The notes under the pieces were generated by a model. The model was not told where the DNA came from and searched no databases. It worked only from the letters and a program-made list of their open reading frames with translations. Positions 24,101 to 35,873 of a DNA stretch of 64,000 nt are shown piece after piece; the stretch's first letter is position 1; each line of letters starts with the position of its first letter. A program made the translations under genes and the position numbers. The stretch lies in the NCBI RefSeq assembly GCF_000346465.2, contig NC_034016.1, forward strand, positions 15,412,786-15,476,785, written 5' to 3'. The DNA comes from Prunus persica (lineage: Eukaryota; Streptophyta; Magnoliopsida; Rosales; Rosaceae).

Positions 24101-25918
24101 TTTTAGAGTCAAATAGTGGTCGAACATGACGCGTAATTGAGTGTATTAGTCTGATATACATTGTTGGTAAATTATTAAGTTTTTAGAGTCAAATAGTGGT
24201 CGAACATGATATACATGAGCTCTCATTCCTTGAGGATTTACTAGAAAACTATATAGAATTCATTACACTTGAAATAGCTGGAGACCCTATTGCATATATA
24301 TGTACAATTGCAATTGCATATATTTAAAAAGAGACGGGTGAAAATATTGACATTTACAATTGCAATGTTTTGTAGTGTGACATAGGCAGTTGATCCCAGA
24401 TGTAAAATTTAACAACGTAAAAACATATGCATCTATTTGCATCATGAAATAACCTCACACATACCACAACCTAAGGCAAAGGCAAGAGCCTCTGGCCTTT
24501 ATGGCCTCATACACACCACAACCTGCAACTCCAAAACGATATAAATTATTTGGCCCACAAATTTTTATTTTTATTTTTTAATCTTTTTACTTTGTTCATA
24601 CAAAAACAGAGCCCGTGACTATTGTCATAGATTTATAGTACACAATTAAAAGTTGGTGTGCCATCAACTCTTTCCTTCCACATCCACTTTCCCCCCAAAA
24701 CAGAAAAAAAGAGAAAAGAAAAAAAAAATGAAGAAGAAGAAGAAGCTTCACACACGTGATATCCTGAATTAAACCGTGAATCATAAATAAGGTAATGGCA
24801 GAAATCGCAATGAATTACTATTAACTCTACTGCTCTGCACCTACAGCTTGAGGTTAGACAAGTCCTTTGAGCTTTGTATTTTTTTTCTTTATACAAATAA
24901 CATTAGAGCAATGAGTATCGAATACTGGATCTCAGGTGCATCTAGGTAGTTGCTTTTAACCTATGATCCCGTTGCAACCTTGAGCTTCTTTAATGTGGAG
25001 TTTTGCAGCTTCAATAGTGCATCTCCATACTAGGCCTCAAAAGTTTGATTTATAGTTGGAGTTACAAAATAATTATATCTTCATAGGACAAGAGTTCAAT
25101 TCTAATTCTTCCCTTCCAACTTGTAGGGTAAGAACAAATATGAAGCATTTTCTCACAAAATAAAGATATTTTAGGGCTGGCTTCGGGTGTTATGGGTTGG
25201 ACTGCTTGGCTTTTTGGGCCTCTGTATTTGTTTGAATTGAAATGGCTCACTTCCAATCGACCTTTTATTTGTTGGGCCTTTTTTCTCTTTATTTTGTCCA
25301 TTTGTACTTTTACTTTGCTTTTCAACGAATTTTATTCTCTAACAACGGCTAAGTAATGAAACGCTGTTTTGATGTCTAATGCCAACCAATTATGCCCTGC
25401 AAAGGCGAACATTGGATTGAAGACATAAAATGCAAAATGCTTTCAGTAAATCATTTCCAAAATTTTGTTCTGGAGGTGAGATATTTCAAACAAATTCCAA
25501 ACGTCAAATCATTTCCGGTATGATCTTTCATCCCAGCACCCAATTTTCTTTAAATTTTGAATTCAAGCTTCAAGTTTTCACACACAATATATGCGGAGAT
25601 TCTGCAAAAGCGAATCCTTGGTGTGTAACTTGATAACTACAACAAAGGGTAAATATAAAATGAAAGCTACACTAGAGTTGAGCATTGTCTGTGTTTCGCT
25701 TAAACATTTGCGACGACATGGGACGACGACTCTGACAACAAACAGATGCGAACGGTCTGGCATATATCCAAAGACATGCATAGCAGATAATAGATTAGCA
25801 TCCACAGTAGAGTGAAATTTGTAAAGGCACATAAACATGTCCCACCAAGTAAATGGAAGTCAATTGTCCCATCGAAATCTATGAAAGATCCATTTAGGAG
25901 CTCTGCTTACCAATTGGA
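21121..25918. other. Intergenic region upstream of the NRPB3-NLR cluster
   Basis: No gene recognised up to the 3' end of NRPB3. It contains a perfect 80-bp tandem duplication (24048-24207). From about 23770 to 25330 the sequence is a diverged copy of 44920-45800, which lies in front of NRPB3 copy D; this marks the left part of the duplicated block. The last 250-300 bases are probably the NRPB3 3' UTR. Confidence 0.55.
24048..24207. repeat. Perfect 80-bp tandem duplication
   Basis: Units 24048-24127 and 24128-24207 are identical by eye, from GACGCGTAATTGAG to GGTCGAACAT. The homologous place near 45030-45105 holds a single diverged unit, so this duplication arose after the block was copied or was lost there. 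Confidence 0.9.
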
Positions 25919-28124
25919 TCATCCTCCTCGCATATGAGCACCTAATTCACCAAACTGATCATCAGCTTCTACAGTATCCTCAGAAAGGCGCACTGCATCC
26001 AGTTTCTGTTTCAGGATTTCAATGGCATTGAGTAACAACTGAGAAGCTTTGACAGCACCAGTAGATTCCACTGTGAAAATAAAACTATCTTCTTTTGCAA
26101 TGATATCCACAAGCCCAGGCTTCCCCATAGCTTCTGCTTTCTTGATCACTTCATCATCATAGGTGTATGCTTCAGGATCAACCACCATGACCTTTCAAAA
26201 GGAAAAGTTCAAAAAAGGAAACAAAAAAAGAAAGAAGATTATGATAGGCCATCAGGAATTATGACACAGAATTGAAACAATGGTGATACAATCACATCAG
26301 GGAAAGAGCACTTGCAAGAGAATCCCTCCTACTATTGGTGACTATAATTCAAACATACACAACATCATTTATCTGAAAGATGGGCAACTCAGAGACTTTT
26401 TGGCTGTCATATGAAATTTGAATGAATAGCTTTCATTTAAATAGGATTTTTATGAACTCCCTTTAATGGAGCCAATAAAAACATATTTGGTATTCAGATG
26501 AGATATTCCCCATAAATCAATAAGCAACAATTCAAATATCATGGAATGACCAAAGATACAATAAAGGACTGCAAAATCTAGAGACATGAACCAGAACCTG
26601 AAAACTAGGTCCAAAATCAAGCCCTGTAACCGCAAGTATAATCATCACTTGCATTCTACAGTGCCTCGATTACCCCTACCATCATGACCTGTGAGTTCCC
26701 TCCTAGAAACCACATCTTGCTACAAACTGAACTTTCAGACGCATAATCTTACCAGAAGTGGTAAACATCTACCCACCTATGATTCATGCTATTGTATAAC
26801 TACTGTCTACAATCTACTTAAGACAAAAACCTTTTGGCGATTGGCACTTCATTGGGGAACTTCCCCATTTCCAGAAGTTAAGCAGCGTTAGGATAATACA
26901 CAATACAAGATTTCTACCTATCTAATAAAAAGGTTGATAACTAGAGTAAAAGTCAATTATAAATACAAATCGGGGAAAGGTCCCTCCCGAGATTAAAAAT
27001 ACCTGCTATAAACAAATGTACTATAAGATGAAGTACCAATTAAACACATTCAGTGTCACTCCTGAGAAGAAACAGTACATTTAATTTCCATCTCCTATTT
27101 CCCTTAAGAAGCACAAAGATACTTGATTACTTAGTAATATTCCATTAAATGTGTCCTCATGCTTAGTAAGACCAACACAGCAAGCATCTAAAGCAATGAC
27201 CTTTACAAAATCAGATTATCACATCCATTAAAAAGAAGTACAAACGTAAGAAACAACCAACCTTCTCGGTTTTAGGATCAAAGTCAAAGACTTTGGTAGG
27301 ACTACTTTCAACCCAAGCCTTCTTCTCATCAAGAGTCAACATATCCATCAACTCCTCATTGATTCGAATATCAGGTTCGTACATGAAAGTGACAGTGGCT
27401 GCAGGTGACCACTTGGCATGATCTTTGCCAATCCCCTTTCTGGCAATGGCCCTTAGCCTCAGCTCTTGCCCCCTTCGCAACTTCACAATGATAATCCCTC
27501 TAAAACCACACCAAAAGTAAAGTAACCCAATTTCAACAGCAAAACCATTCAACCATACCCAAATAACAATTCACATTACGACGTCAAACAAAAATTAGGG
27601 GAAAAAGACACATTACAATCTATTCCAAGAACAATACCAAAATCCTAAAAGACCCTAAAACTAAGAGAGAGTACATACTTTTGTTCAGAGGATTCCATGC
27701 CGGCGGAATCGGAGAAATCGACGGGGACGACGGTGTGGTCAGAGCTGAGAAGGTCCTTGCTGGTGACGTCTAGGGTTTGGTCGGAATGGCACTTGGCGCG
27801 AAGATGAAACTCGACGGAGCAGAACTCGCACTGGCCGTCGCCGTCGCAGGCGTCGCAGTCACGTGAGAAGCGCATGCTCATGGCTCGGTCGGAGGTCAAT
27901 GGGATGAGTCCGAGCCTGTGGGCTATGAACTCGTCGTTAAGCACGGACGAGTTGATCTCGATCTCGACGAGGTCGATGGCGACGGTGGGTACCTCGGCGA
28001 TCATCACTCGCCGGAGCGCGTTAGCGACGCTGGCGTCGGTGTCGCGGAGCTCGAACTTCATGTAGTCGTCACGCATTTCACGGATTTTGACCCGCGGTAG
28101 CCTCTGGTACGATTTGCCTTCCAT
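25919..28124 (-). CDS. NRPB3: DNA-directed RNA polymerase II subunit 3 (copy A, intact)
   Basis: Three exons on the minus strand (28124-27679, 27499-27262, 26191-25919) join to 318 residues, close to the Arabidopsis NRPB3 length. The exon-exon frames agree and the sites are GT-AG. Exon 1 carries the dimerisation region ([43 protein letters not shown]) and a cysteine cluster (C90, C93, C99, C102) like the RPB3 zinc loop. Exon 2 has [20 protein letters not shown] and [17 protein letters not shown]. Exon 3 has [20 protein letters not shown] and ends [18 protein letters not shown]3 pairs with RPB11 to nucleate polymerase II assembly, in a role like the bacterial alpha dimer. The start is the ATG before [15 protein letters not shown]. 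Three decayed copies lie at 37-40 and 46-48 kb. Confidence 0.95.
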
Positions 28125-28174
28125 TTCTCTATGTCTCTCCGAGTTTCTCACAGTAACGTCTCCAAGCTTAACTG

Positions 28175-28177
<3 letters not shown>

Positions 28178-28221
<44 letters not shown>
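28178..28221. repeat. (GA)n tract in the NRPB3 5' region
   Basis: About 21 GA units, 54 bases before the NRPB3 ATG, so (CT)n in the transcript leader. Shorter versions occur at the same place in copies B (38811-38822) and D (48382-48400). Confidence 0.85.
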
Positions 28222-28224
<3 letters not shown>

Positions 28225-29184
28225 GGTTTGGGTGAAGAAGACAGAGTGGCTGTAGAGAGGGTTTTGGGCTTTTTATTTTCTGTTTTTTTTTTGTTTTTTT
28301 TAAATTTATTTTTGCTATAGAGGGTTTTGGCTTCTGGGCCTTGGGTGTTTTATTTGCTCTGCTGCGATAGAGAGATTCACTATTATACATTATACCCAAC
28401 ACAGGAGGTTTAAATTATAAAAATACTTTATATGAAATGAATTTTAGAAACACATCTAAAGCCTATTTACAACATAACAAAGAGGTTTTTAACTTCTTAT
28501 AAATTATAAAACTGCCATCAATTTTTTAAAATAAGCCCAACCCAAAAATCTCATAAAAATATCCAAAATACTCAATAAGGCATCAAAGTAATTTAATAAT
28601 TAATATTAAATTCAATAAGATCAGCTAACAATTTTTGGGTTTGTTTATAAAAATTCAATGGGATATAATTTATCTATAATATTAGTGCTAAGAATTGAAA
28701 TATCACTAAATATCTCAAAATACTTTAGTTAGCCATAACCGCAGCCAACGGGCATACAAAATAACTTGTTTAAAGCTATAAATTCTTAACCCATATAGAA
28801 TTAGGTAAATGAAATAAAGGACATTATAAACGAAGATTGCTGCCCCAGTTTAAACAGATAACTATTTAAATTTCCCCGAGGTACATCTAGAAAATTTTAC
28901 CTGGCAGTTTCACTAGATTAAAATGTATAAATAACTAGTTGACGAATCAGGCAACAGTTTCATCTACTATATCCACTTTGAAAATGTTGGTGTATCCATG
29001 CATTTTTATCACAATATTGCAGTCCCCCATGGTGGATGAATACATTTAGATTAAGAAGTGAATGTATACATTTAGTTTAAAATAAATGTCCAAAGACCAA
29101 CGTGAGCCAATGAGCCATTGCCACCTTTGATTACATAGAAATGAGAAAATAAGGTAAGATAACATGCTGATGTAGGAATAATTA
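28225..29184. other. Spacer between NRPB3-A and NLR1
   Basis: AT-rich and without a recognised gene. It should hold the NRPB3 promoter (right to left end of this spacer) and the 3' UTR of NLR1. The stretch at 29100-29160 (GAGCCAATGAGCC...GATTACATA) recurs behind NLR2 and behind both root-cap copies. Confidence 0.6.
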
Positions 29185-32100
29185 CTATGGAAAAAGTGCT
29201 GATTCTATTACTTCGGAGGTTATGAGTATATCACCTTCCATTTGCACAACAAATATTCTGGGACCGACACGGTGCTCTGTTTCTTGAACTTGAATCCCAT
29301 CTATGAAATGCGTAGGCATATCCACAAACTCTAGACGTTTTAGATTTTTGAGGTTGCAGATGCCGGAAGGCACCTGTCGCAGTTGCGGACTAGATTGAAT
29401 CCACAAAGATTTGAGAAGGGGCAATGCTCCCTTGTGAATTCTCATGAATTTGAAGGGGTTCGTGCACAGCATGAGCGACTCCAGTTTCGAAAATCCTCCA
29501 TCAAAATGCAGTTCCTCACAACTAAACGCCTCAGCAATCCTAAGGTCCAATAACATGGGTAGACCTTGTAGGACTTTTAAGGTACCGTGATCCCCTACTA
29601 GTCCCGACCCACATAAACGTAATTGAGTTAAAAAGCCAAGTCCAGCAATCCAATCAGGCAGCTTTTCTAGTCGCCCCCCCAAAATTAGAGTTTGAAGACG
29701 TTGGGGAGGAGGGGAGAGACACTGTAAATCAATAATTTCATCACCATTTATTGTTCTTACTTCCAATGATTTCAAGTGGGACAACTTTCCCATGGAGGCA
29801 CATAGATCTTTCCCTTGTTTCGTCGTAAGTTTATCCAAGCCCAACCTTCTTAATTGCCTCAAGTTCCCAATTTCTTTATCTACGTTATCTGTTGCCTCCA
29901 CAAGATGTAGCTTTTGCAGGTTTCCCCAACCCTTGATCCCCTCTTGAATCACCACAGCTTTTGCAAGTCCAGTCCATGTAAACTTTCTTTTGTTTATTTT
30001 AGTGTATGCTAAAAAATTTCTAAGCTTTGGAAGCTTAGTGATTTCATTTCGTATCTCATGCACTAGAGATAGCTTCAAATCTAGAGTCTCCAAGTTCACG
30101 AGCTTCCCAATGGATTTCGGAAGAATCTTCACACTTGTCTTCCTCAAACTCAAATACCTCAAGTGGTATAAGTATCCAACTTCATCAGGAAGATTGTCAA
30201 GCGGACTATCTTCGAAGTCTAATAATCTCAAGAACTTGAATCTTTTGTACAAGTTTCTACAACAGGTGAAAGGATTTTCTGGCCCACCTATGCCATGGAA
30301 AAAACACAAGGAATGGGCACGAGAGTTTTTAATGCCACCAAAAACATTATATGCATTGCGACCAACAGATAGGTGCCTCATATTTGAATTGAATGTTGAA
30401 TCTTCTTGCAAAAATTGAGAAAAGCTTAGATTTCCAATCTTTAAAAGGATCACAGCCTCGCGCATTACATCATGGACTTGACATTCTCTACGCATCCCTC
30501 TATCATCAACATATGACACTTGTACTAGGCTTCTTTGGATAAGCTCTGTCAAGTATTCTTCTGCAACCTCTTCCAATGTTTTGTCTCTTTGCTCCTTTAT
30601 AAACCCCTCAGCAATCCATTTCCGAATCAGTGTAGCACATCTGATGGTGCAATTATTTGGATATGTCCCGAAGTATAAGAAGCAAGGCTTGAGTTGGGGA
30701 GGTAAATCATGATAGCTAAAAGAAAGAATTTTTGTAACATTTGTCAAATGAGGATTAAATTCCAGCTCTGAGCCAAGACTATCATGCAATTTTCTCCACT
30801 GATACACATCGCCGCATCTGGTTGATAGAAGTCCACTTATAGCTACAATTGCAAGAGGTAATCCTCCACATTTGTTAACTATTGTAATAGCAAATTGCTT
30901 CAATTCGGGTGGACAACGTCCCTCAGAATCTTGGAATGTCTTCTTGCAGAAGAGTTGCCACGCCAGAGCTTGAGATAATGGTTCAAGGTGGTATACTTGT
31001 GTAAACACGAATTTCCTGCGACAAACGAGACAAGAACACGTGTACAAAATAATTTTGTATTAATGAAATTTAGGGTTACAATCTCTGTATTGAATCCTCT
31101 GATTCGATCTCCAAAGTGTTTAAAGAAAATTTGTGTTTGATACAAGGGTCGTAGAGACTTGATCTTGATCAAACGGGTAGCACGAAGCTTGTTTGGTGTT
31201 TGGGATTTTTCTATGGTGAAGGAACCGGCACGTATTTGTTGTGCTTGGTGGCTCTTCCAAAGTAGGGCGAAGAATGCAGAGAGTTTTCTGTTTCTTCTGA
31301 GTGCTAGGTTTTTCTCCCTGACCCTTTCTTTCGTCTTGAAGCCTCCTATTTATAGGCTTTTGTCGGCTGCTTGACCTAAATAACTTTTCCTATTTAAAAC
31401 CTTGATTTGTGGGATTCTGATTTGATTTAAATCAATTCCCATAATCTGGCGATTTAACCAGATTATCTTCAATTGATTGACCTGATTAATATTTGATTTA
31501 AATCAAAGTCAATCACAGAAGATTCTTTCCTTTAATTTTGTCTTCATCTTGAACCGTTCGATGCACTCCGTCGGATGTCGCCATGTGTCATTTTTGACAA
31601 CTAATCCGATTTTGATGAGTCATATGCCACATGGGCGAATTACGGGGCCCACGATTTAATCCATCGAACCCTAATTATTTTCTTGTCAATGGAATTTATT
31701 GCACCAAAATTTCTTTGTCTACAACTTGATCAGAACAAGCTTCTCTGCAAGAAGCAGCAACCTCACTTATCCGTGTTGTAATGATTATCCTGCTGCCATT
31801 GTTGTTATCGGGTAATGCAAGCTTTAGACACTCCCAAAAGTTTATACTCCACACATCATCAAAGACAATTGCGTATCTCTTTTCCTTAAGAAATCCTCGC
31901 AAAGTGTCAATCAACAGTCTCCAATCCATTGTTTTAATTCCCTCTGGAAGAGTCTTATTCACTGTCCTGTGCAGTTCTGTGAGTATGCCTCTAAGTGTGT
32001 CATCGTTCTTGTTTGATTGTGACACTGGGATCCAAGCACGCCAAGGAAACCACTCTACGAATCTTGGGTTGTCATAGACTTTCTTTGCAAGAGTGGTCTT

Positions 32101-32715
32101 TCCCAGACCACCCATGCCAACCACTGAAATGACTGAGCGTCTGGATGCTACCTCTCCATCTATCAACCAAGCTATCAATTCATCTCTCAAGGTTTGAATG
32201 CCAACAAGTTCAGCTTCCTCTGTGTATAGGGAAGCCATTCGCGGGTCAAATATCATATCATCTCTCATTGAAGAGCTAAATGAAATTTGTTGTGTTGAAT
32301 TGAAGCCATATGCTGCACTTGTGGCCCGAATTTCCAGCACCCGTTTTTTGATACGTTGAATCTCTGAGGCTATCTCATGGCGCGCAAAAAGCCCCATCAC
32401 AAGGTGAGTGCTCTTACGAAGAAAACCACCGAGTCCACGTTTGTTACCACGATATGCTACCAGATGCAGGTAATCATCAATGACATCTTCTATGTGACTG
32501 GCCATCTGCCTTGTTTGCATCACCCAAGTTTTCACACTGCTACTCAAGTTTGCCCTTTCTGCCTGTGCGTCTGCATCCTTCAAGAAAGACATCATGCTCT
32601 CCAGAATATCTTTTATACTTGTAACCTCGTCGTGGATGCCGATCAACAAATTCCCTTCATCCCTTAACAATGCAACCAACTTGTCAATGACACTGTTCAC
32701 TGCAGTCTCTGCCAT
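29185..32715 (-). pseudogene. NLR1: RPM1-like CC-NB-LRR gene split by a solo LTR
   Basis: Coding runs 32715-31724, is interrupted by an LTR (31000-31723 plus one target-site copy), and continues 30994-29185 to a stop. Without the insertion, the lengths add to 934 codons including stop, the same size as NLR3, with no other break seen. The N-terminal Rx-type coiled coil (MAETAVNSVIDKLVALL) has the HIEDVIDDY motif. Then come the P-loop GMGGLGKTT, kinase-2 YAIVFDDVW, RNBS-B GSRIIITTR, GLPL CGGLPLAI, RNBS-D CFLYFGTYPNN, VHDVMREAV at the MHD position, and LRRs (LRYLSLRKTSVKILPKSIGK...). Such receptors sense pathogen effectors in the cytosol and trigger cell death. As read, translation ends shortly after entering the LTR, leaving a CC-NB fragment, unless the LTR is spliced out. 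Confidence 0.9.
31000..31723 (-). mobile_element. Solo LTR (724 bp) inside NLR1
   Basis: The element reads TGTAAACACG...TTTGTCTACA on the plus strand, with TG..CA ends. ACTTG flanks it on both sides (30995-30999 and 31724-31728), a 5-bp target duplication. A TATA-like CTATAAATAGG on the minus strand (about 31345-31356) suggests minus-strand orientation, the same as the host gene. There is no internal retrotransposon sequence, hence a solo LTR left by recombination. Confidence 0.88.
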
Positions 32716-33614
32716 TGCTCAGCTAATCCGCTCTGATGAACAAAATTAAGACAAAAACGTTTGTGTAGATAATCGTTGAACTAATTCTAAGTGTTGTGAT
32801 ATGTTGTTCATGACAGAAAATAAATGGTTATATACATTCCTGTTGTATTCTCTATGAGTTATGGCCCAAGTCGAGACTTTGCAGACTCAAAAAAATGTCT
32901 TCAACAGCAGTGAGGGCAACTGGTCACTAAATTATCTGATGGTAACGCCGTTACCAGTTTACTTGGACCTAAAGCCTAATTTCGAAAAGAGCTCCGTGGA
33001 GACTGGAGAGTGTTCAAAAGAATCAGCTTTTGATTACTCAAAGACGATCAATAGTGGCTCGGATGAGGCTGTTTTTTTTCAAAAGCAACCTGACTTCAAT
33101 TATTTGGGTAGGAGAGAGAGAGAGAGAAATGTGGTCACAGAGAAGAGAAGAAAGAGCATCGGCTTTTATTTTACCCAAAAAAAGAAAGAAAAGAGCATCA
33201 GCTTTTAATCACTCAAATAGTTTGGTAAACAGTTGGTAAAAGAGTTGAAGTTGAAACTAGATGGATAATATGTTTGCTGTTGAAGGTTCCACCAGAAGAG
33301 CAGAAGCTTGCAGTCAATCAAACTGTGGTGAATCATATTTTTATGTTTTTGGATCAATTGACATATCTAGGTTGAGTTATACAGTCATCTAGGTTTGTTT
33401 TTGAGAGAGATGTATGTCTAGGCTTCGATTTGAATTTGTTCAAACTTGGATAGCTTGTGAATTTGGTGGAAGAATGTTGATATTTTTTTAATGCAATGAA
33501 TTATTTTATACTATTTTTTTTATTATCAAAATTGTTTTCACCGCACTATGTATGAAAAAGAATTAGATGTTATTTCATATATTGTTACACAACAAAGAAC
33601 AGGGAAGATAAACC
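32716..33614. other. NLR1 upstream region
   Basis: Probable promoter and leader of NLR1. It contains an uninterrupted version (about 32840-32880, TGTTGTATTCTCTATGAG) of the site that holds MITEs in front of NLR3. Nothing else recognised. A GA-rich stretch at 33112-33160 resembles the leader region of the other NLR genes. Confidence 0.45.
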
Positions 33615-33971
33615 AATTAGTTATGGATTTTTCAAATACATTAGTGACCAACTAAGTAGGTTAGTAATTTAATCACGTTACCCACTTTTAGTGGCCAAAA
33701 TATGTGTTTTAGTGACCAAATTGTAAGCCCTTTAGTGATCAAAGTTGCAGTCACTAATAGCTTTTTCATTATTGACCAAACAGAGGAAATCAGTAATTCT
33801 TTGGGTTTCAGTGACCAATACTTGTAGTTGGACACTAAATAGATTTTGTGACGAACTTCTAGTGACTATCTAGTGACCACCAATATTTAGACACTAGTTG
33901 TATTCAATGACCAAAATTGATACTTTTTGTGACCAAATTGCTGGCCACTAATAAACGTTTTTCTTGTAGTG
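33615..33971. mobile_element. Fragment of a CACTA (En/Spm) transposon end
   Basis: The right border, read inward on the minus strand, begins CACTACAAGAAAAACG, the typical CACTA terminus. Behind it are many copies of a subterminal word, TTGGTCACTA or TAGTGACCAA, in both orientations. I found no matching left terminus and no transposase, so this is a truncated end. Confidence 0.6.
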
Positions 33972-34045
33972 GATCGAATCAAAGACCTCGAGTGCAAGGA
34001 TAAATACTCTTAATCAGTTGATCTACAAGCCCGTTGCGAATCAAC

Positions 34046-34976
34046 CATTGGCACCTTCGATTACATAAAAAGGAGAAAATAAACTACTCTTACAAGTTGG
34101 AAAAGAAAAAAAAAGAAGAAAGAATGTTGATGTTGGAAAGCCATATACACTTAAAATGTAAGTAACCTAAACTCTAGCATGGATTCAATTATTAATGGGT
34201 AATAAATCATCGATGTAATTAACTTCATGAGGTTGAATCACAGCCATCCATCAAGATTAAAATTCAAATTAAACCCTCGGACCTTCACTAGATTATTGAT
34301 GCAACAGGTTTATACAATTGTCCAATAGTGGGAAGAATACAGTTTAATTATTAATTATTCAGAAATAAATTCAAATTGACACATTAAATTGGAGTCTGGC
34401 ATGCATGAGTGCTTGTTATTTGTTTCCATGAACTCCAATTCCCCTTGAGACAAGACAAAATGATTGTCTATCTTTTGCACACAACACCTTGACCATCCAT
34501 TCCACTTGCACAACTCTCTATCCCCTCCCATCACCGACATGTTGGCTCCAATGTTGACCCGGCTCACATAGTCGGGTCTGTAAGTTTGATCTAACACACC
34601 ACTCACTTGGTTGCTCAATGAGAAGAACTTAAACCCAAGATCAAGATGAGCAAATGTGTCATCTTTGGTAATGCCATAGTTGTGAATCCTTGAGTCTTCT
34701 TCCATCACATTGTTGGTGTCATCCCCCCTGGTAAGGGAGACAGTTGGAACACTTGTGGATTGACACCTGGAGCCTTGGGATTCGGGAAGGGTGATGGGCT
34801 CGCCATCAAAGGAGAGGGCAAGGCAGTCAGTGGAGTTCCCCCGTGGCGGTCTTTTGGGCACCGAGGAAGAGGATGGCAATGGACTGGACCCAAGTGAAGC
34901 ACCTCTTCATGTTGTGGTTGCGCCTGCCGATGAAGTGATCGTTGATGTGGAGGTTGGGGTCGGATAAGAGACAGAA
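34046..34976 (-). pseudogene. Root-cap gene fragment (copy of 61265-62381)
   Basis: It matches the 3' half of exon 2 of the root-cap gene at 61.7-63.3 kb and its downstream flank, nearly base for base. Readable pieces are [49 protein letters not shown] and [13 protein letters not shown]. Two internal deletions are visible: about 50 bases removing the [17 protein letters not shown] part, and a larger one removing the C-terminal [10 protein letters not shown]...GLELPSL part. There is no exon 1, start or signal peptide. The right border of homology is at about 34976, after GGATAAGAGACAGAAAT. Confidence 0.88.
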
Positions 34977-35147
34977 ATACTCAAATAGAATTTAAGCTTA
35001 TGAATAATTCAGTATCTTTTCATTACAAGCCTATTTAGGAAGTAATTACAATAAGGAAAGAAAAAGAGGAGTTAACGTGTGAAATAGGTTGTTTGTTGGT
35101 CGCCCGTCGACAAAGTGATAAAAGAGTGGGAGCTTTTATGTTAACTG

Positions 35148-35873
35148 TTGAGGGAAGAAGGGAATTTGTTGAGAGGCATCCATGACGACATTACAAATAT
35201 AAAAGATCTCCTACAGAGCATGACATCTTTCCTAAATGATGCAAAAGCAGAAAGGGCAAACATGAGCAACGGTGTCAAAACTTGGGTGAAGCAAACAAGG
35301 GAGATGGGCACTCACATAGAAGATGTCATTGATGAATACCTACATCACGTAGCACGCCGTCGTAACAAACGTGGATTTACTGGTTTCATTCTTAAAATCA
35401 ATCACTTTGTGAGAGGGCTATTTGCATGCCACAAGATAGCCCCGAAGATTCAACTTATCAAAAAACGTGTCCTCCAAATCCAGGAAACAAGTGAAGCCTA
35501 TCGCTTCAATTCAACAGAGCAAACTTCATTTAGCTCTTCAAGGCAAGATGATATGTTATTTGACCCGCAAATGGCTTCCCTTTACACAGAGGAAGCTGAA
35601 CTTGTCGGTATTCAAACTTTGAGAGATAAACTGATAAGTTGGTCGATAGGAGGAGAGGTAGAATCTAGACGCTTAGTCAGTTCATTGGTTGGTATGAGAG
35701 GTCTGGGAAAGACCACTCTTGCAAAGAAAGTCTTCGACAACCTGAAGTTCACAGAATGGTTTGATTTGCGCGTTTGGATCACAGTGTCACAATCATACAA
35801 GAACGAAGACATACTCAGAAACATGATTGCAAAATTCCACAAGGTTTCTGAGTATGCCTTCGTTCTTGTATGA
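35148..35873 (+). pseudogene. NLR fragment, left arm of the inverted repeat (CC to NB)
   Basis: A 241-codon frame on the plus strand, opposite to all full NLRs here. It reads REEGNLLRGIHDDITNIKD, then THIEDVIDEYLHHVA, then VGMRGLGKTTLAKKV (the P-loop, with R replacing the usual G), and stops soon after VSQSYKNEDILRNMIAKFHK when it enters the opposite arm. The first 15 or so codons of the CC domain and everything after RNBS-A are missing. Confidence 0.85.

Noticed and set aside
29990..30418. 142-codon plus-strand frame opposite the NLR1 LRR region (similar ones at 41698, 49658)
   Set aside because: Antisense shadow of the LRR coding sequence; the same shadow occurs in every NLR copy and has no family motif.
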